From NCBI RefSeq assembly GCF_014805685.1, contig NC_060891.1:26678879-26742878 (forward strand): a DNA stretch of 64,000 nt, given 5' to 3'. The position numbers and the translations under genes were made by a program. The DNA comes from Silurus meridionalis. Taxonomy: Eukaryota; Chordata; Actinopteri; Siluriformes; Siluridae. Below, piece by piece: positions 11,383 through 21,774 of this stretch. Each line of letters starts with the position of its first letter. Position 1 is the stretch's first letter. The notes beneath the pieces are model-generated. The model saw nothing but the letters and a program-made list of their open reading frames with translations. It was not told where the DNA came from and did not search any database.

Positions 11383-11797
11383 ATTTGATTTGGCACATGT
11401 TTTACGCTGGATGCCCTTCCTAACGCAACCCTCCCCATTTACCCGGGCTTGGGACCGGCACTAAGAGTGCACTGGCTTGTGCATCCATAATGGCTGGGTT
11501 TCATATATGGGTGCGCTTTATAGTCTGGAAATTACGGTAGAACATATCTGTAGAAAATACAACATTAAAATTATTGTTAATAATAATTATAAAAAAATAA
11601 ACAAATGTGAAGTATTTAATTGCATTATTTTCCCATTTATTTAATTGTATTAAAATTTGCTAAAAATTTACTAAAAAAAAGTCTGTTGCATTATTTTTAT
11701 TTTTATATATAAAGGCGATTTAATATTTTGCTTTTCTCCCCCCTATCTGTACCGAAATTAAACCGAACGGTGAATTTTATGTACTGTTTCACCCCTA

Positions 11798-12692
11798 TTG
11801 TATGCCTATATGATAAATATCTAATATCTAAGTATCAGTGAAGGAGTCTCCAGTGTCAGATATTTGTAACTGAAGCACAGAAGCACAAAGTATCTTATGG
11901 TCCACAAACCTTTGTCTACATAGTGTATGCTTTCTTTTCTCTCCCTCACACAAAAGGTGGAGATACGGAAGGTTATATATGCGAGTGTGATTATTGTGAG
12001 TTCTGGGTTGCATATTGAGAGCAGGTGAGTGTATCTCCTGGATGGGAGATCCCCGTGGCCAGAGACGTGTGAGGCCATGTAATGAGGTTATCATAAAGAA
12101 TTGAGTAAACACAAGTCTAAACGTTGATTCTAAACGATGAGACCCATGAGTCTGAGAGTGTGGCGTCTGTAGTTAGGTCTGGGGTTGTTTCCGCCCAGAC
12201 GTTGGCTTTGACAGTGTTGAATTCTGAATAAAAGGAAAAGGAGAAAATGATGGAAAGTTGGTAGACATCGAAGATTTTAGGATTTGTATAAAATAGAAAC
12301 CAGTGACACCACACTCTGGCTTGAGAAAGTGATATGGAAAAAGATGTATAGAGAGCTGCCGAAAGCAGTGTTTCATCTCATCCTTAAGGTGTTCAATGAG
12401 ATTTAGAGCTGTATTGCAAACCATTCAAGAGCTTTCACTCCAACCAATGGTTCAAACAACGTGTACAATTGTGTCTACCTTTTGTGTGTTTTACAGGGCA
12501 CAGTAAAGTTCAGGGGCTTGTGGCTTGCATAGTAAATAAGGGGTAGTGTATATATTGAGAGATGGACTGAGGGAAAAAGCTTTAAAAGAGAAGAGAAGAA
12601 TAATTGGAAGAAAAGGGTCAACAAAAGCAGTCTATATTATCTTCATGCCAAGTGGGTAAAATGCCTGCCAAATTTAATTAATGAAAGTGTAA
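11798..12692. other. Mostly unassigned, with two Tc1-like (family T) scraps
   Basis: About 11895-11935 reads 'GGTCCACAAACCTTTGTC', resembling a degraded terminus of family T. About 12380-12480 carries 'GGTGTTCAATGAGATTTAG' and 'CTTTCACTCCAACC', words of its interior. The rest is unassigned AT-rich DNA without a credible gene. Confidence 0.45.
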
Positions 12693-12698
12693 GACACA

Positions 12699-12752
<54 letters not shown>
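12693..12752. repeat. (CA)n microsatellite
   Basis: About 28 CA repeats with one early TCAC interruption. It abuts the Tc1 transposase tail that follows. Confidence 0.95.
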
Positions 12753-12755
<3 letters not shown>

Positions 12756-12799
12756 CCAGACATGGAGAATGAATATGTACTACCACGCACAGATCTAAT

Positions 12800-13015
12800 G
12801 ATTATACTGAACCCTGACTTGAATCCTATTGAACATCTCTGAGAGACCTGAAAGTATCTGTCCACCGACGCTCCCCATCCAACCTGACCCAGCTTTAGAG
12901 GATTTGCCCTGAAGAATGGCAGAAAAAACATTCCCTGTTCAAGGTGTGTGAAGTTTGTTGCGTGATATCCCAAAATAATCGAAGCTGTCGTTGCTGCCAA
13001 AGGAGCTTCAACTAA
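12800..13015 (+). pseudogene. Tc1-family transposase, C-terminal remnant
   Basis: Translating across stops and frameshifts gives LNPDLNPIEHL, then text like HRRSPSNLTQL, then IIEAVVAAKGASTKY. These are the hallmark end of Tc1 transposases; the Asn-Pro-Ile-Glu segment holds the third catalytic residue. A stop interrupts directly after IEHL and the frame changes more than once. The N-terminal two thirds are missing. The live enzyme cuts and pastes at TA sites. The fragment ends where the AAGTAC-rich element begins. Confidence 0.8.
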
Positions 13016-13235
13016 GTACAGTAGTGAAGTACAGTAAATGTAATTCGTTACTTAAGTATTTTTTTCCGCTTGTCTGTACTTTACTGAAGTATTTCCATTA
13101 GGGGAGATTTTACTTTACCTTCACTTCATTTTAAAGTCAAATAGCTTCTTTTTCTTTTTTTTCTTTTGGCTTCTCCCATTAGGGGTCGCCACAGCAGATC
13201 GTCTGTCTCCATACCTCCCTGTCCTCTACATCTGC

Positions 13236-15437
13236 CTACATCTGGCCAAACCATCTCAATCTCACCTCCCTCACCTTGTCTCCAAAACGTCCTACATGTG
13301 CTGTCCCTCTAATAAACTCATTTCTAATCCTGTCCATCGTCGTCACTCCCAATGAAAACCTCAACATCTTCAGCTCTGCTACCTCCAGCTCCTGTCTTTT
13401 ACTCAATGCCACTGTCTCTAATCCATACAACATCTCAGGTTTTACCACAGTCCTATAAACTTTCCCTTTCACTCTCACAGATACTCTTCTATCACAAATC
13501 ACTCCTGCTATCACTCTTCTCCACCCACTCCACCCTGCCTGCACTCTTTTCTTCACTTCTCTAACACACTCTTTATTACTTTGCACTGTTGATCCCAGGT
13601 ACCTGAACTCCTCCACCTTCTCCACCTCTTCTCCCTGCAACCGCACCCCTCCACTGCCCCCCCTCTCATTCACACACATGTACTCTGTCTTACTCTTACT
13701 GACTTTCATTCCCCTTCTCTCCAGCGTGTACCTCCACCTCTCCAGGCTCTTCTCAACCTGCTCCCTACTCTCACTACAAATCACAACATCATCCACAAAC
13801 ATCATAGTCCACGGAGACTCCTGTCTGACCTCGTCCTTCAAGCTGTCCATCACCACTGCAAACAGGAAAGGGCTCAGAGACGATCCTTGATGCAGTCCAA
13901 CCTCAAACTTAAATCAGTCTGTCGTTCCTACTGCACACTTCACTGCTGTCACACTGTCCTCATACATGTCCTGCACCACCCTCACATACTTCTCTGACAC
14001 ACCAGACTTCCCCATACAATACCACAACTCCTCTCTTCACCCTGTCGTATGCTTTCTCTAAATCCACAAACACACAATGCAACTCCTTCTGACCTTCTCT
14101 ATACTTCTCCATCAACATTCTCAAAGCAAATATTGTGTCTGTGGTGCTCTTCCTCAACAAGAAACCATACTGTACTTCATGGTGTGACTGATCAACTTAA
14201 TACCCATGCAGTTACTGCAGGTCTGCACATCTCCCTTATTCTTAAAAACCGGTACCAGCAAACTTCTTCTCCATTCCTCAGGCATCCTCTCACCTTCCAG
14301 AATCCTGTTGAACAATCTTGTTAAAAACTCCACTGCATCTCTCCTAAACATCTCCATGCTTCCACCGGCATGTCATCTGATCCCACCAACTTTCCACTCT
14401 TCATCCTCTTAATCGCTGCTCTCACGTCCTCCTTACTAATCCATTTCACTTCCTGCTTCACCATCTCCACACCATCCAACCTCCTCTCTCTCTCATTTTC
14501 CTCATTCATCAGCTGTTTAAAATGGTCCCTCCACCTGAGGAGGTGGAGAGTGTTAAGAGTTGCTCAGTAGCTCCTGGTTCCATAACCTCAAATGACTGTA
14601 TGAGACTGTAGAAAGGACATTACTTATAATTACATATTCCGGTGCTCTTGTTAGTTCTCCTTCCTTAGTGTCCAACATTTTCATACAGCTCCTCATATGC
14701 TTTTTTCTTTGCTTTAGCCACATCCCTCTTTATCTGCTACATCTCCTTGTACTCCTGTCTACTTTTCTCATCTCTCTGCCAATTCCAATTCTTTTCGCCA
14801 ACCTTTTTCCCCGTATGTTCTCCTGCACGTCCTCATTCCACCACCACATCTCTTTGTCTTCCTTTCTATTTTTAGGTGTCACACCAAGTTCCTTTTTAAC
14901 TGTCTCTCTTATCACTTCTGCAGTAGTTGCCCAATCATCCAGCACCTCTTCACCACCACAGAGCCCCTGTCTGAAATAAGTGTTCACCACTGCTATTTCT
15001 ATCCTTTTAGCAAAATCTACCACCATCTGTCTTTCCACATTCCTCTCCTTAAAGCCATACCTACCCATCACCTCCTAATAATCTCTGTTCCCTTCACCTA
15101 CATGCCCATTAAAGTCTGCCCCAATCACCAATTGTTCATTCCTAGGTTCACTCTCCACCACTTCATCTAACTCACTCCAGAATCTTTCCTTCTCCTCCAT
15201 CTCACAACCTATTTGTGGAGCATAAGCACTGATGACATTTACCATCACGTCTTCAACTTCCAGCTTCACGTTCATCACCCTATCAGAAATTCTCTTTACC
15301 TCCACTACACTCCTACTGTACTCTTCCTTCAGAATCACCCCTACACCATATCTCTTTTCATTTACACCATGATAGAACAGTTTAAACACCTCCAATGTTC
15401 CTGGTCTTACTCCCTTTCCACTTGGTCTCCTGAACAC
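13236..15437 (-). pseudogene. RTE copy 2: endonuclease and reverse transcriptase remnants
   Basis: Minus-strand frames at 15075-15437 and 14730-15071 carry endonuclease text (VIGADFNGHVGEGN, then MGRYGFKERNVERQMVVDF). Frames at 14321-14509 (SGKLVGSDDMPVEAW), 14154-14357 (MPEEWRRSLLVPVFKNKGD) and 13960-14160 enter the reverse transcriptase. The frame at 13236-13856 holds the catalytic block as MMFVDDVVIC, with Val replacing the Ala of copy 1, and the C-terminal text up to VRLRWFGQM. At least five breaks separate these pieces, so no protein is made. Confidence 0.85.
14553..14662 (+). repeat. L2-like 3'-region scrap inside RTE copy 2
   Basis: 'GAGTTGCTCAGTAGCTCCTG' and 'CATAACCTCAAATGACTGTA' followed by 'GACTGTAGAAAGGAC' and 'GTTAGTTCTC' are the reverse complement of about 25980-26083, next to the L2-like LINE. 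The RTE sequence resumes at about 14660 with the text for the 'agtgtccaac' region. It is a secondary insertion or a copied patch. Confidence 0.7.
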
Positions 15438-16884
15438 ACAACATATCTACCTTTCTCCTCTCCATCATATCAGCTCCCTCTCTCCCTTTACCAGTCATAG
15501 TACCAACAATTAAAGTACCAACCCGAACCTCCACTCTCCTACACTTCTCCTTTTCCTGGCGTCTTTGTAGACGTCTTCCTCCTCTCCTTTTCCTCCTTCA
15601 GCCACCAGTTTCCGGTACCCTGTTGTTAACGATACCTGTGGTGGTTGTTGGTAACCCGGGCCTCGACCGATCCGGTATGAAATTCTCTTTCGTGATCTGC
15701 ATATTTGATTTGGCACATGTTTTATGCTGGATGACCTTCATAAAACAACCCTTCCAATTTATCCGGGCTTGAGACCAGCAATAAGAGTGACCTGACTTGT
15801 GCAACCTAATGGCGGGGTTATATTTTAAAGTCAAATATTTAACTTTTTCACTCACTACATTTCGCGAAATCAGTCGTTTCTTTTATTTATAAGGATAAAA
15901 ACTTAACTGGTCAAACACGCAGCAAGTCACAAATCAGGGTCTGTTTTAAACGTGTCCTGATCGGCGCTTGGTGTATCTACTGATCACCAACATAAAGTTC
16001 AGCATCAGTTCAACAGCAAGCAGAACATTTAGAAAGGAATAAATGATGAAGAAACTTCAGACTCGAACTCGCCTCAACATCCGTGACCTCATTTACATAA
16101 TTTATTTCAAGTAGTTGAAAGAAGTTTTTTGGGGCTCATGAATTGTAATAGAAATCAATCATTTATTGAGCCATAAATATCATTCTATTAATAGATCAGT
16201 GTGCTGAGAATCACATTCGAGTCTTTTCACATAAACTGAGGTGATTAAGTAAAGAAATAATAATAGGAACATTATAGCCGTAATAAATCACAGTACTTTA
16301 AGTACATTTGAAGGCAAATACTTTTGTACTTTTTTAGTGTTTTGTCTACTTTAGGTTTGTGCTCCAATGACCTGTATTTACTTTGTCTGTGTAAAGGATT
16401 TAATAGCTATGTGCTAGTTAGCATAGATTTATTTATTATTTAATGCTCATTGGCCATCTTTGTGTTTCAGTGGCGGGCGGTCAGGGCCAGCAAAGCCTTC
16501 TCTGTCAGAAGCACTGACCTACATTTACAACCTAAATTCTAATATTTGTTCCATGAAATTGTATTAATTTATTTCCAACAGTTTATTCTCATCATTTCGT
16601 AGTGTTTCTCTCGGCTGCACTGCTTCCAGTACGTGTATGTGGATGTTCGATTTTTTTGTCCAATCAGATTTCAGCCTCTATTTGCTGCCATGTCAATCTA
16701 ATCTGCCCAGGGCCTTCAAAGTCTGTACTGCTGGCCCTCTTTACCATCGTCTTCTTAAGAAATAGCTCTGTTTCTTTAACCAATCAGATTTCATATTCGC
16801 CTCACAGGGCAGCTAACTGGCCCAGAATAGCGTCAGCATTTTTTCCGTCCTCTGATTGGTTGGGCAGAGAAAACTGACTTTTTT

Positions 16885-17106
16885 ATGCCTACGGAGGAAG
16901 AAAAATTCATTTGGTCTCGGACATTCTTAAAAATCCATTTTGAAGAAAAGCAAGACATTGTGAGGAGGGCCAAACTCCTCACAATGTCTTGCTTTTCTTC
17001 AAAATGGATTTTTAAGAATGTCCGAGACCAAATGAACCCCGAAGCTAGCTAGCGTGTTTTAGCCCAGGAAAGGGTTTGTTCACCACTTCCAGACCAGTGA
17101 ATACGA
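16885..17106 (+). pseudogene. hAT transposase N-terminal remnant (ZMYM-like group)
   Basis: From an ATG at 16885 the frame reads MPTEEEKFIWSRTFLKIHF then EEKQDIVRRA. After an inverted duplication the same protein resumes from about 17039 as PKLASVF, a stop, then PRKGFVHHFQTSEYE. In related proteins as I remember them, a 'KLDIVK...PTPEL...PGKGFVRHFQ' order continues into the TTF-type zinc finger that precedes the hAT core. The inverted copy thus sits exactly between two normally adjacent segments. Everything after the SEYE segment is gone. Confidence 0.65.
16906..17036. repeat. Perfect 62-bp inverted repeat with 7-base spacer
   Basis: The left arm (16906-16967) and right arm (16975-17036) are exact reverse complements over 62 bases, separated by GGCCAAA. 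The pair ends at TTCATTTGGTCTCGG and CCGAGACCAAATGAA. The left arm is sense transposase coding sequence; the right arm is its inverted copy. In DNA or RNA it can form a 62-bp hairpin. Confidence 0.98.
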
Positions 17107-17589
17107 ACATTTACATTTAAAAAAATGTTTTGTCATGTTATTTGACAAATATTGATTCTGAACTGCTCCAGATGATGTAGGTGCACAGTTGTTGTTGTAG
17201 TGTAGAGGTTTGGAGTCTTAACTGGGTTTCTTGCTTTAGTAAAATGGTTTTCACCTCTATATGTGAAATTCCTCTCTCTCTGTAATGCAACGTGTTGTTT
17301 TTTTTCGTTTTTGAACACTATTGATGGTTTCTATAATCACACTGTGATAGTGGTGGTATTAGGAGGTGGATTAATTTGGGCACTGAAGGCCCAGGTACCA
17401 AATGCACGGCCCGCCACTGTTGTTTTTTTACCATTTATAGCAAATTTATAGGCTGTAATTCAGCTCCAGTAAGTACACCCTATTTGAACATGTAATAAAT
17501 GTGTGTATCTTTTATTAAAGCAGTTAAAATTTGGTGCTTTATGTAAAATTCTCTCATACCGACCACTGGATGTTCAACGTGATCATGGT

Positions 17590-18370
17590 AAAGAATGAGG
17601 ATTTGAGAATTAGATTTTTTTTTTTCCCACAAAGATGCCAAAGCTGTAAAAAGATCAGTATCACCCTAAAACTTAGTTACAGTACAGTGGCCAGGATCAT
17701 ACAGAGGTTTTCCAAGATAGGTTTCACTCTGAACAGACCTCACAAGGGTCCATCAAAGAGGTCGAGTCCTCGTGCTGTGTGTCAAGTGCAGAAGCTGCTT
17801 CAAAAAACAAATGTGTGAGTGCTGCAGCATTGCATTATAGGTTGCTGAAGCAAAAGATCCACTCATCAGTGCTCAGACCGTACACACACACAGTGCAACA
17901 AGTCGCTTTGCAGGCCGTCATCCCAGAAGGAACCTCTTCTGAAGCTGCTCACAAGAAAGACCACAAACAGTTTGCTGAAGATGACCTGTCTCTGAGCATT
18001 ATTTACTGGAACCATGTCCTGTGGTCTGATGAAACTAAAATAAACTTGTTTGGCTTGGATGGTGTCCAGCATGTGTGGCAAACAAGGAAGGGGTACCAAG
18101 AAAACTGTGTCTTGCCTACAGTCAAGCATGGTGGTGGTAGCATCATGGTCTGGGGCTGCATTAGAGCTTCTGGTACTGGGAAGCTGTGGTTTATTGAGGG
18201 AAACATGGATTCCAACATGTACTTTGACATTCTGAAGCAAAACATGATGCTCATCCTCCAGAAACTGGCAGTTTTTCCACATGACAATGACCCCAAACAC
18301 GCCGCAAAGGACAGTAAATCTGTACTGCTATACAATCTGCACATTAACTACTCTAAAATATATCACATTT
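17590..18370 (+). pseudogene. Tc1-family transposase, internally deleted
   Basis: Two plus-strand frames together resemble a fish Tc1 transposase. The first (17531-17818) has the helix-turn-helix part with 'SYSTVARIIQRFSKIGFTLN' and a basic linker 'RPHKGPSKRSSPRAV'. The second (17779-18477) holds 'NHVLWSDETKINLFG' with the first catalytic Asp, 'VKHGGGSIMVWGCI', and 'FPHDNDPKHAAK' with the second Asp. A frameshift joins them near 17800. After the AAK segment the sequence jumps to 'GACAGTAAATCTGTACTGC', apparently the element's 3' flank, so the third acidic residue is deleted. Confidence 0.85.
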
Positions 18371-18398
18371 TTTCATTCCAATCTTTTAAAAGATATAC

Positions 18399-18640
18399 AG
18401 TCGTCCCTCGATTTATTGCGGTTCGAATCTCGCGGTCCCACTTAATGGCGTACATAACTAATTTGTTTCGCGAATAGTCCCGATTTATCACGAAAAATCT
18501 TATAGTGAATCGAGTTTTATGTTAAAATAAGATAATTTACCAATAAAAATAGAATTATTAATTATAAAAATGAAGTAAAAGAATACCTAAAATACGGTAT
18601 AGTGTATCGTATATATATATATATATATATATATATCCTC
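18399..18640 (+). mobile_element. Pogo/Tigger-like terminus, one end only
   Basis: After a TA, the text CAGTCGTCCCTCGATTTATT with 'GCGGTTCGAATCTCGCGGTC' is the kind of end found in pogo/Tigger elements. No matching inverted end was found downstream, so this is a truncated copy. It is followed by an AT-rich stretch and a (TA)n run at about 18611-18636. Confidence 0.5.
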
Positions 18641-19084
18641 GAGACAAAGAACAGGTCGTTTTGTTTACGAAAACGTGGATGCCGGAAATCATAAGAAATT
18701 AGTCGCATTACAGGAAACCGTAGGTGGAGGGCTGAGTTGAAGACATACGTCACCAGATTCAGCCAATAAAAGTGCAGAATGCAGTGAGGTGCATCTTTTA
18801 CTCTTTAACACTTTATTGAAATCATAGGACACTTTAACCAGTAAACAATCAGAGAAACTACGCATAGGCTACGCTACTGTACTGTACCATACTACAGTAC
18901 TCACTATGAATGTGATATTTCTACGAATTTACACAAAATTTATCTCGCTATTTTCTAGCAAATGATTTCTGTGTGTTTGAAGAGTGTGGGAGGATGATTT
19001 ATAGATTATTAGATTATCAGTTGTATCATTAAGATACATGTAAATTGTTCTGGATTTGGCGTCTAGCAAATGTAATATTTGTAG
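18641..19084. other. Unassigned AT-rich sequence
   Basis: No gene or clear repeat. A run around 18880-18905 reads 'CTACTGTACTGTACCATAC' and may belong to the truncated element upstream. Confidence 0.4.
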
Positions 19085-19275
19085 TACTCTTTGGGAAGGT
19101 GGTAGCTTAGTGGTTAAGGCATAGGCCTTTCTCGCCAAAGCTCATGAGTTTAAATCCCAGCCACACCAATCTGGGCTTCTGAAAAAGCCCTTTAACTCCA
19201 AAGCTGCCAATTGTGTAAATTAAATAAATGTAATTTGCTCTGTTATAGGATGTCTGCCAAATGCCGCCTAGACTT
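19085..19275 (+). mobile_element. tRNA-derived SINE (family S), copy 1
   Basis: It begins GGTGGTAGCTTAGTGGTTAA (A-box-like), has 'GAGTTTAAATCCCAG' (B-box-like), then a body with 'AAAGCCCTTTAACTC', and ends 'GGATGTCTGCCAAATGCCG'. The same order occurs in at least six more places in this window. It has no coding role; a tRNA gene is excluded by the missing acceptor stem. Confidence 0.8.
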
Positions 19276-20044
19276 TTATTCCAGTGTTTAGCACATAGTT
19301 TAAATACTTACCTGATTGTCCTCGATACAATATTAGAACAGTGTGTTCTATAAGTACCCATTGTGAGCTCAAACCGCCACCTGCTGAGTCATGTTCACGT
19401 TTAGCCAAGTTGCAGCAAAAATTCATTTGGCGGAGCCTTTAATGCCAGCTTGTGCGTGAAGTGTTCTGTACTTCCTTCCCTCCGTCTGGCCGAATTCCTG
19501 GCTCTCGTCTGTTGCACTTGTTTGGTAACAGCTGGCTCGTGATTGCTCCTGGAACCTCGTTGGAGCTCACTGCTGGCACCTGCTTTCTTTCTTGGCGTTC
19601 ATTACGTACAAAGCTGAAACATGGCAACCTGTAGCTGAACCATCTGGACACATCTTCTTCCTTACACTGCTCGAAGACGTGCTGGATCGCTGCCGTGTTC
19701 ACGTTATCGTATTAGCCTAAAAAGTTCTCTTGGCCTCCAAACCACCTTGAAGATTTGAGGCAGTGGCGAAGCCAGGAATTCATTTCGGGGAGTGCGACAC
19801 GCTCATGGATTTTGGCCCGACGCAGGATAGTTGTTGATAGAGCAAATTTGCTATTAAATCAATTAAATCACGATATGCCTTCGACCTGTCGCAGTATAAA
19901 ATAGCGTTATACAGTTTCAAAGGGGAAAAATAAAACTGACCCAGGCATTAACCTCCGATATCTGTGCGCTAGGCTGGCTAGTAGCACACACAAATGAGAC
20001 AAATGCATAATACGGTTTGTTCATTCTGATTCAATTTGTAAAGT
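19276..20044. other. Unassigned sequence
   Basis: Slightly richer in GC around 19440-19720 than its surroundings, with short overlapping frames on both strands and no recognisable domain. No splice-bounded exon can be argued. Confidence 0.4.
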
Positions 20045-20190
20045 GTTAAAAGTTTAGTTCAATTCATTTACAAAATGCTAAATTATACATAGACGCTTTT
20101 AACAATGGACATGGTCTCAAAGCAGCTTAACAGATGTAAAGAGAGTATAAAAAAGTATAAGTTTATCCCTAAATTGGTTTGTTAAGTGGT
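20045..20190 (+). repeat. Interspersed repeat family R1, copy B
   Basis: 'TTCAATTCATTTACAAAATG', 'GCTTTTAACAATGGACATGG' and 'CTCAAAGCAGCTTAACAG' match the start of copies A and C. The later GAGGAAAAAC part is absent. Confidence 0.6.
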
Positions 20191-21068
20191 GAAAAATGTC
20201 TGGTAAATCTCAGACACTTTCCGAAAAACTTACATGGGAACTTCATCTGGGGAATTTTGGAAATATTCCAAGTTGGAAACTTACTAGGAATTTATGGGAA
20301 TTTACAGGAATTTATGGAAATGTATAGGAATTAATTAGAAATTTAGGGAAATGTATATAAATTGTATCATAATCAAAAACACACTTTTTGGTCATAAGCT
20401 GACATGCATGAATGTGCATGTAGAAATTCAACTGAAATTGCAGTAAATCTGGTTGTTTTATCAAAATTATCCTATATTAAAAGTATTAAAAGTTTTTGAG
20501 TAAAGAAATTTGAGTAAAATATATTTTAAAGTATATTCCCATTGATATTTTATATTTATAAATACAATTTGGTGACCAAAAATGGCTGGAAAAGTCTGAC
20601 TACCATTGTCCTGGAGGTTCTGGCTGGAAGTTCCTCAGCCTCAGCTACATCATTCCAGTTTGCATGTTTTTTAATTCCACCACCAAAAACATTATAATTG
20701 TTAGTACCTGCATGCATTATAAGGCGAATAGTAGCTTTATTGAAATCACCTTTATTAAAGCCCTGACCAGGACTAAGGATTGCTCAGCTCTCCTTCATTA
20801 TGCTATTGAGCATCTTTTTTGTTAGTCCTGTAGGTTTCATTTTCAAAGGCTAGCTCAATTCCTGCATGCACTCAAAACCTAATGTCTATGCAGTTTTTGG
20901 TACATTCCATCAGATTCCAGTCACGACAGACCTATCGTTTTTTATTTATTCATTATGAACACATTTTCTGTTCATTGCATTAAAATGAGTAATGTATTGA
21001 CATGTTTGGTTCCATCATTGATGCATGCACGCTTCTGTGTTTATCGAGGTTTGACACCGTGACTGTGT
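20191..21068. other. Unassigned, with GGAATTTA-rich tract
   Basis: About 20240-20350 repeats GGGAATTTA/GGAATTTATGG-like words, probably a decayed DNA repeat. The rest shows no feature I can name. Confidence 0.4.
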
Positions 21069-21692
21069 CAACATCTTCAGCTCTGCTACCTCCAGCTCCA
21101 CCTCCTGTCTTTTAGTCAATCTACTGTCTCTAAACCATACAACATCTCAGGTCTCACCACAGTCCTATAAACGTTCCCTTTCACTCTCACAGATACTCTT
21201 CTATCACAAATCACTCCTGCTATCACTCTTCTCCACCCACTCCACCCTGCCTGCACTCTTTTCTTCACTTCTCTAACACACCATTACTTTGCAGTGTTGA
21301 CCCCAGGTACCTGAACTCCTCCACCTTCTCCACCTCTTCTTCCTGCAAGGGAGGGCAGGCACCACTGCCCTCCCTCTCATTCACACACATGTACTCTGTC
21401 TTACTCCTACTGACTTTCATTCCCCTTCTCTCCAGCATGTACCTCCACCTCTCCAGGCTCTTCTGAACCTGCTTCCTTCTCTCACCACAAATAAAAATTA
21501 CATCCACAAACATCATAGTCCATGGAGACTCCTGTCTGACCTCGTCAGTCAGCCTGTCCATCACCACTGCAAACAGGAAAGGGCTCAGAGCCGATCCCTG
21601 ATGCAGTTCCGCCTTTACCTTGAACCAGTCAGTCTGTCATACATGTCCTGCACCACCCTCACATACTTTTCTGACACACCTGACTTCCTAAT
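21069..21692 (-). mobile_element. RTE-type LINE, copy 3 (internal fragment)
   Basis: Minus-strand RTE text covering part of the reverse transcriptase and the thumb. It starts inside the 'AELKMLR' coding region without the usual 3' end, and stops near 21692 in the 'SGVSEKYVRVVQDMYD' region. The catalytic block reads MMFVDVIFIC, so the second Asp is lost. No target duplication is visible because both ends are missing. Confidence 0.85.
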
Positions 21693-21700
21693 ATATATAT

Positions 21701-21702
<2 letters not shown>

Positions 21703-21766
<64 letters not shown>

Positions 21767-21774
21767 GAGAGAAA
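21703..21774. repeat. (GA)n microsatellite
   Basis: About 34 GA repeats with a single GC interruption near 21755. It follows a short AT run at the edge of RTE copy 3. Confidence 0.95.

Larger units (their letters stand above)
8734..11502 (-). mobile_element. RTE-type LINE, copy 1, near full length
   Basis: This minus-strand insertion is bounded by a perfect 17-bp target duplication, ATATATGGGTGCGCTTT, at 8717-8733 and 11503-11519. Order in the sense direction: a leader starting 'CAGCCATTATGG' (about 11490), an APE-type endonuclease region, a reverse transcriptase, a C-terminal domain ending 'WRQMIRCGDP', then a very short 3' end with 'CCCTAAAGGGAGCAGCCGAA' and an AAG-type trinucleotide tail. 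The tiny 3' UTR and trinucleotide tail fit the RTE clade, perhaps the fish Expander group as I recall it. Frameshifts and a stop after the catalytic region show it is dead. Confidence 0.85.
8091..11537. mobile_element. TA-flanked inverted-repeat DNA element interrupted by an RTE
   Basis: The left end is CCGTATTTTTCGGACTATA and the right end, reverse-complemented, is CCGTAATTTCCAGACTATA. A TA dinucleotide lies outside each end (8089-8090 and 11538-11539), as in the Tc1/mariner/pogo group. Without the RTE at 8734-11502 and one target copy it is about 660 bases. It holds a short open stretch starting near 8325 (MPKDKLPIEIV) that I do not recognise. Segments with these termini are widespread in fish, as I recall; the family name is left open. 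Confidence 0.7.
7647..11797. mobile_element. hAT-like element hosting two nested insertions
   Basis: The left end reads TAGAGGTTTAAC and the right end, reverse-complemented, reads TAGGGGTGAAAC; the similarity continues inward through 'GGTACACATATTCGTATCG' against an equivalent string. The 8-base flanks GTGTATGC (7639-7646) and TTGTATGC (11798-11805) differ at one base, as expected for an old hAT 8-bp target duplication. Own sequence is about 7647-8090 and 11538-11797; the middle is the nested TA-flanked element and RTE. No transposase frame is left, so it is a non-autonomous or deleted copy. The superfamily is inferred from terminus style and duplication length only. Confidence 0.55.
13144..15821 (-). 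mobile_element. RTE-type LINE, copy 2
   Basis: A minus-strand RTE flanked by a perfect 16-bp target duplication ATTTTAAAGTCAAATA (13128-13143 and 15822-15837). It starts at the leader ('GCCATTAGGTTGCACAAG' near 15800) and ends in a TTC-rich tail at 13144. Relative to copy 1 it lacks about 265 bases of the endonuclease-RT linker (junction near 14975). It also lacks part of the early 3' region (the gap near 13236) and carries an inserted L2-like scrap at about 14553-14662. Confidence 0.85.
13016..16375. mobile_element. AAGTAC-rich fish DNA repeat hosting RTE copy 2
   Basis: Left part about 13016-13143 contains 'GTACAGTAGTGAAGTACAGT' and 'TACTTTACTGAAGTATTTCC'. Right part from about 15822 continues 'AACTTTTTCACTCACTACAT' and ends near 16375 with 'CAGTACTTTAAGTAC' and 'TACTTTTGTACTTTTTTAG'. 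The two parts read through each other when RTE copy 2 and one target copy are removed. AAGTAC-rich elements of this look are common in fish, but I cannot name the family and the right edge is uncertain. Confidence 0.5.
16468..17419 (+). mobile_element. hAT-type deleted transposon
   Basis: The left end CAGTGGCGGGCGGTCAGG and the right end, reverse-complemented as CAGTGGCGGGCCGTGCA, are inverted. The 8-base flanks TTGTGTTT (16460-16467) and TTGTTTTT (17420-17427) match at seven positions, as expected for a hAT target duplication. Inside it keeps a short N-terminal piece of a transposase frame but not the catalytic and dimerisation regions, so it depends on a helper. Related remnants lie at 42038-42320 and 59335-59905. 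Confidence 0.8.
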
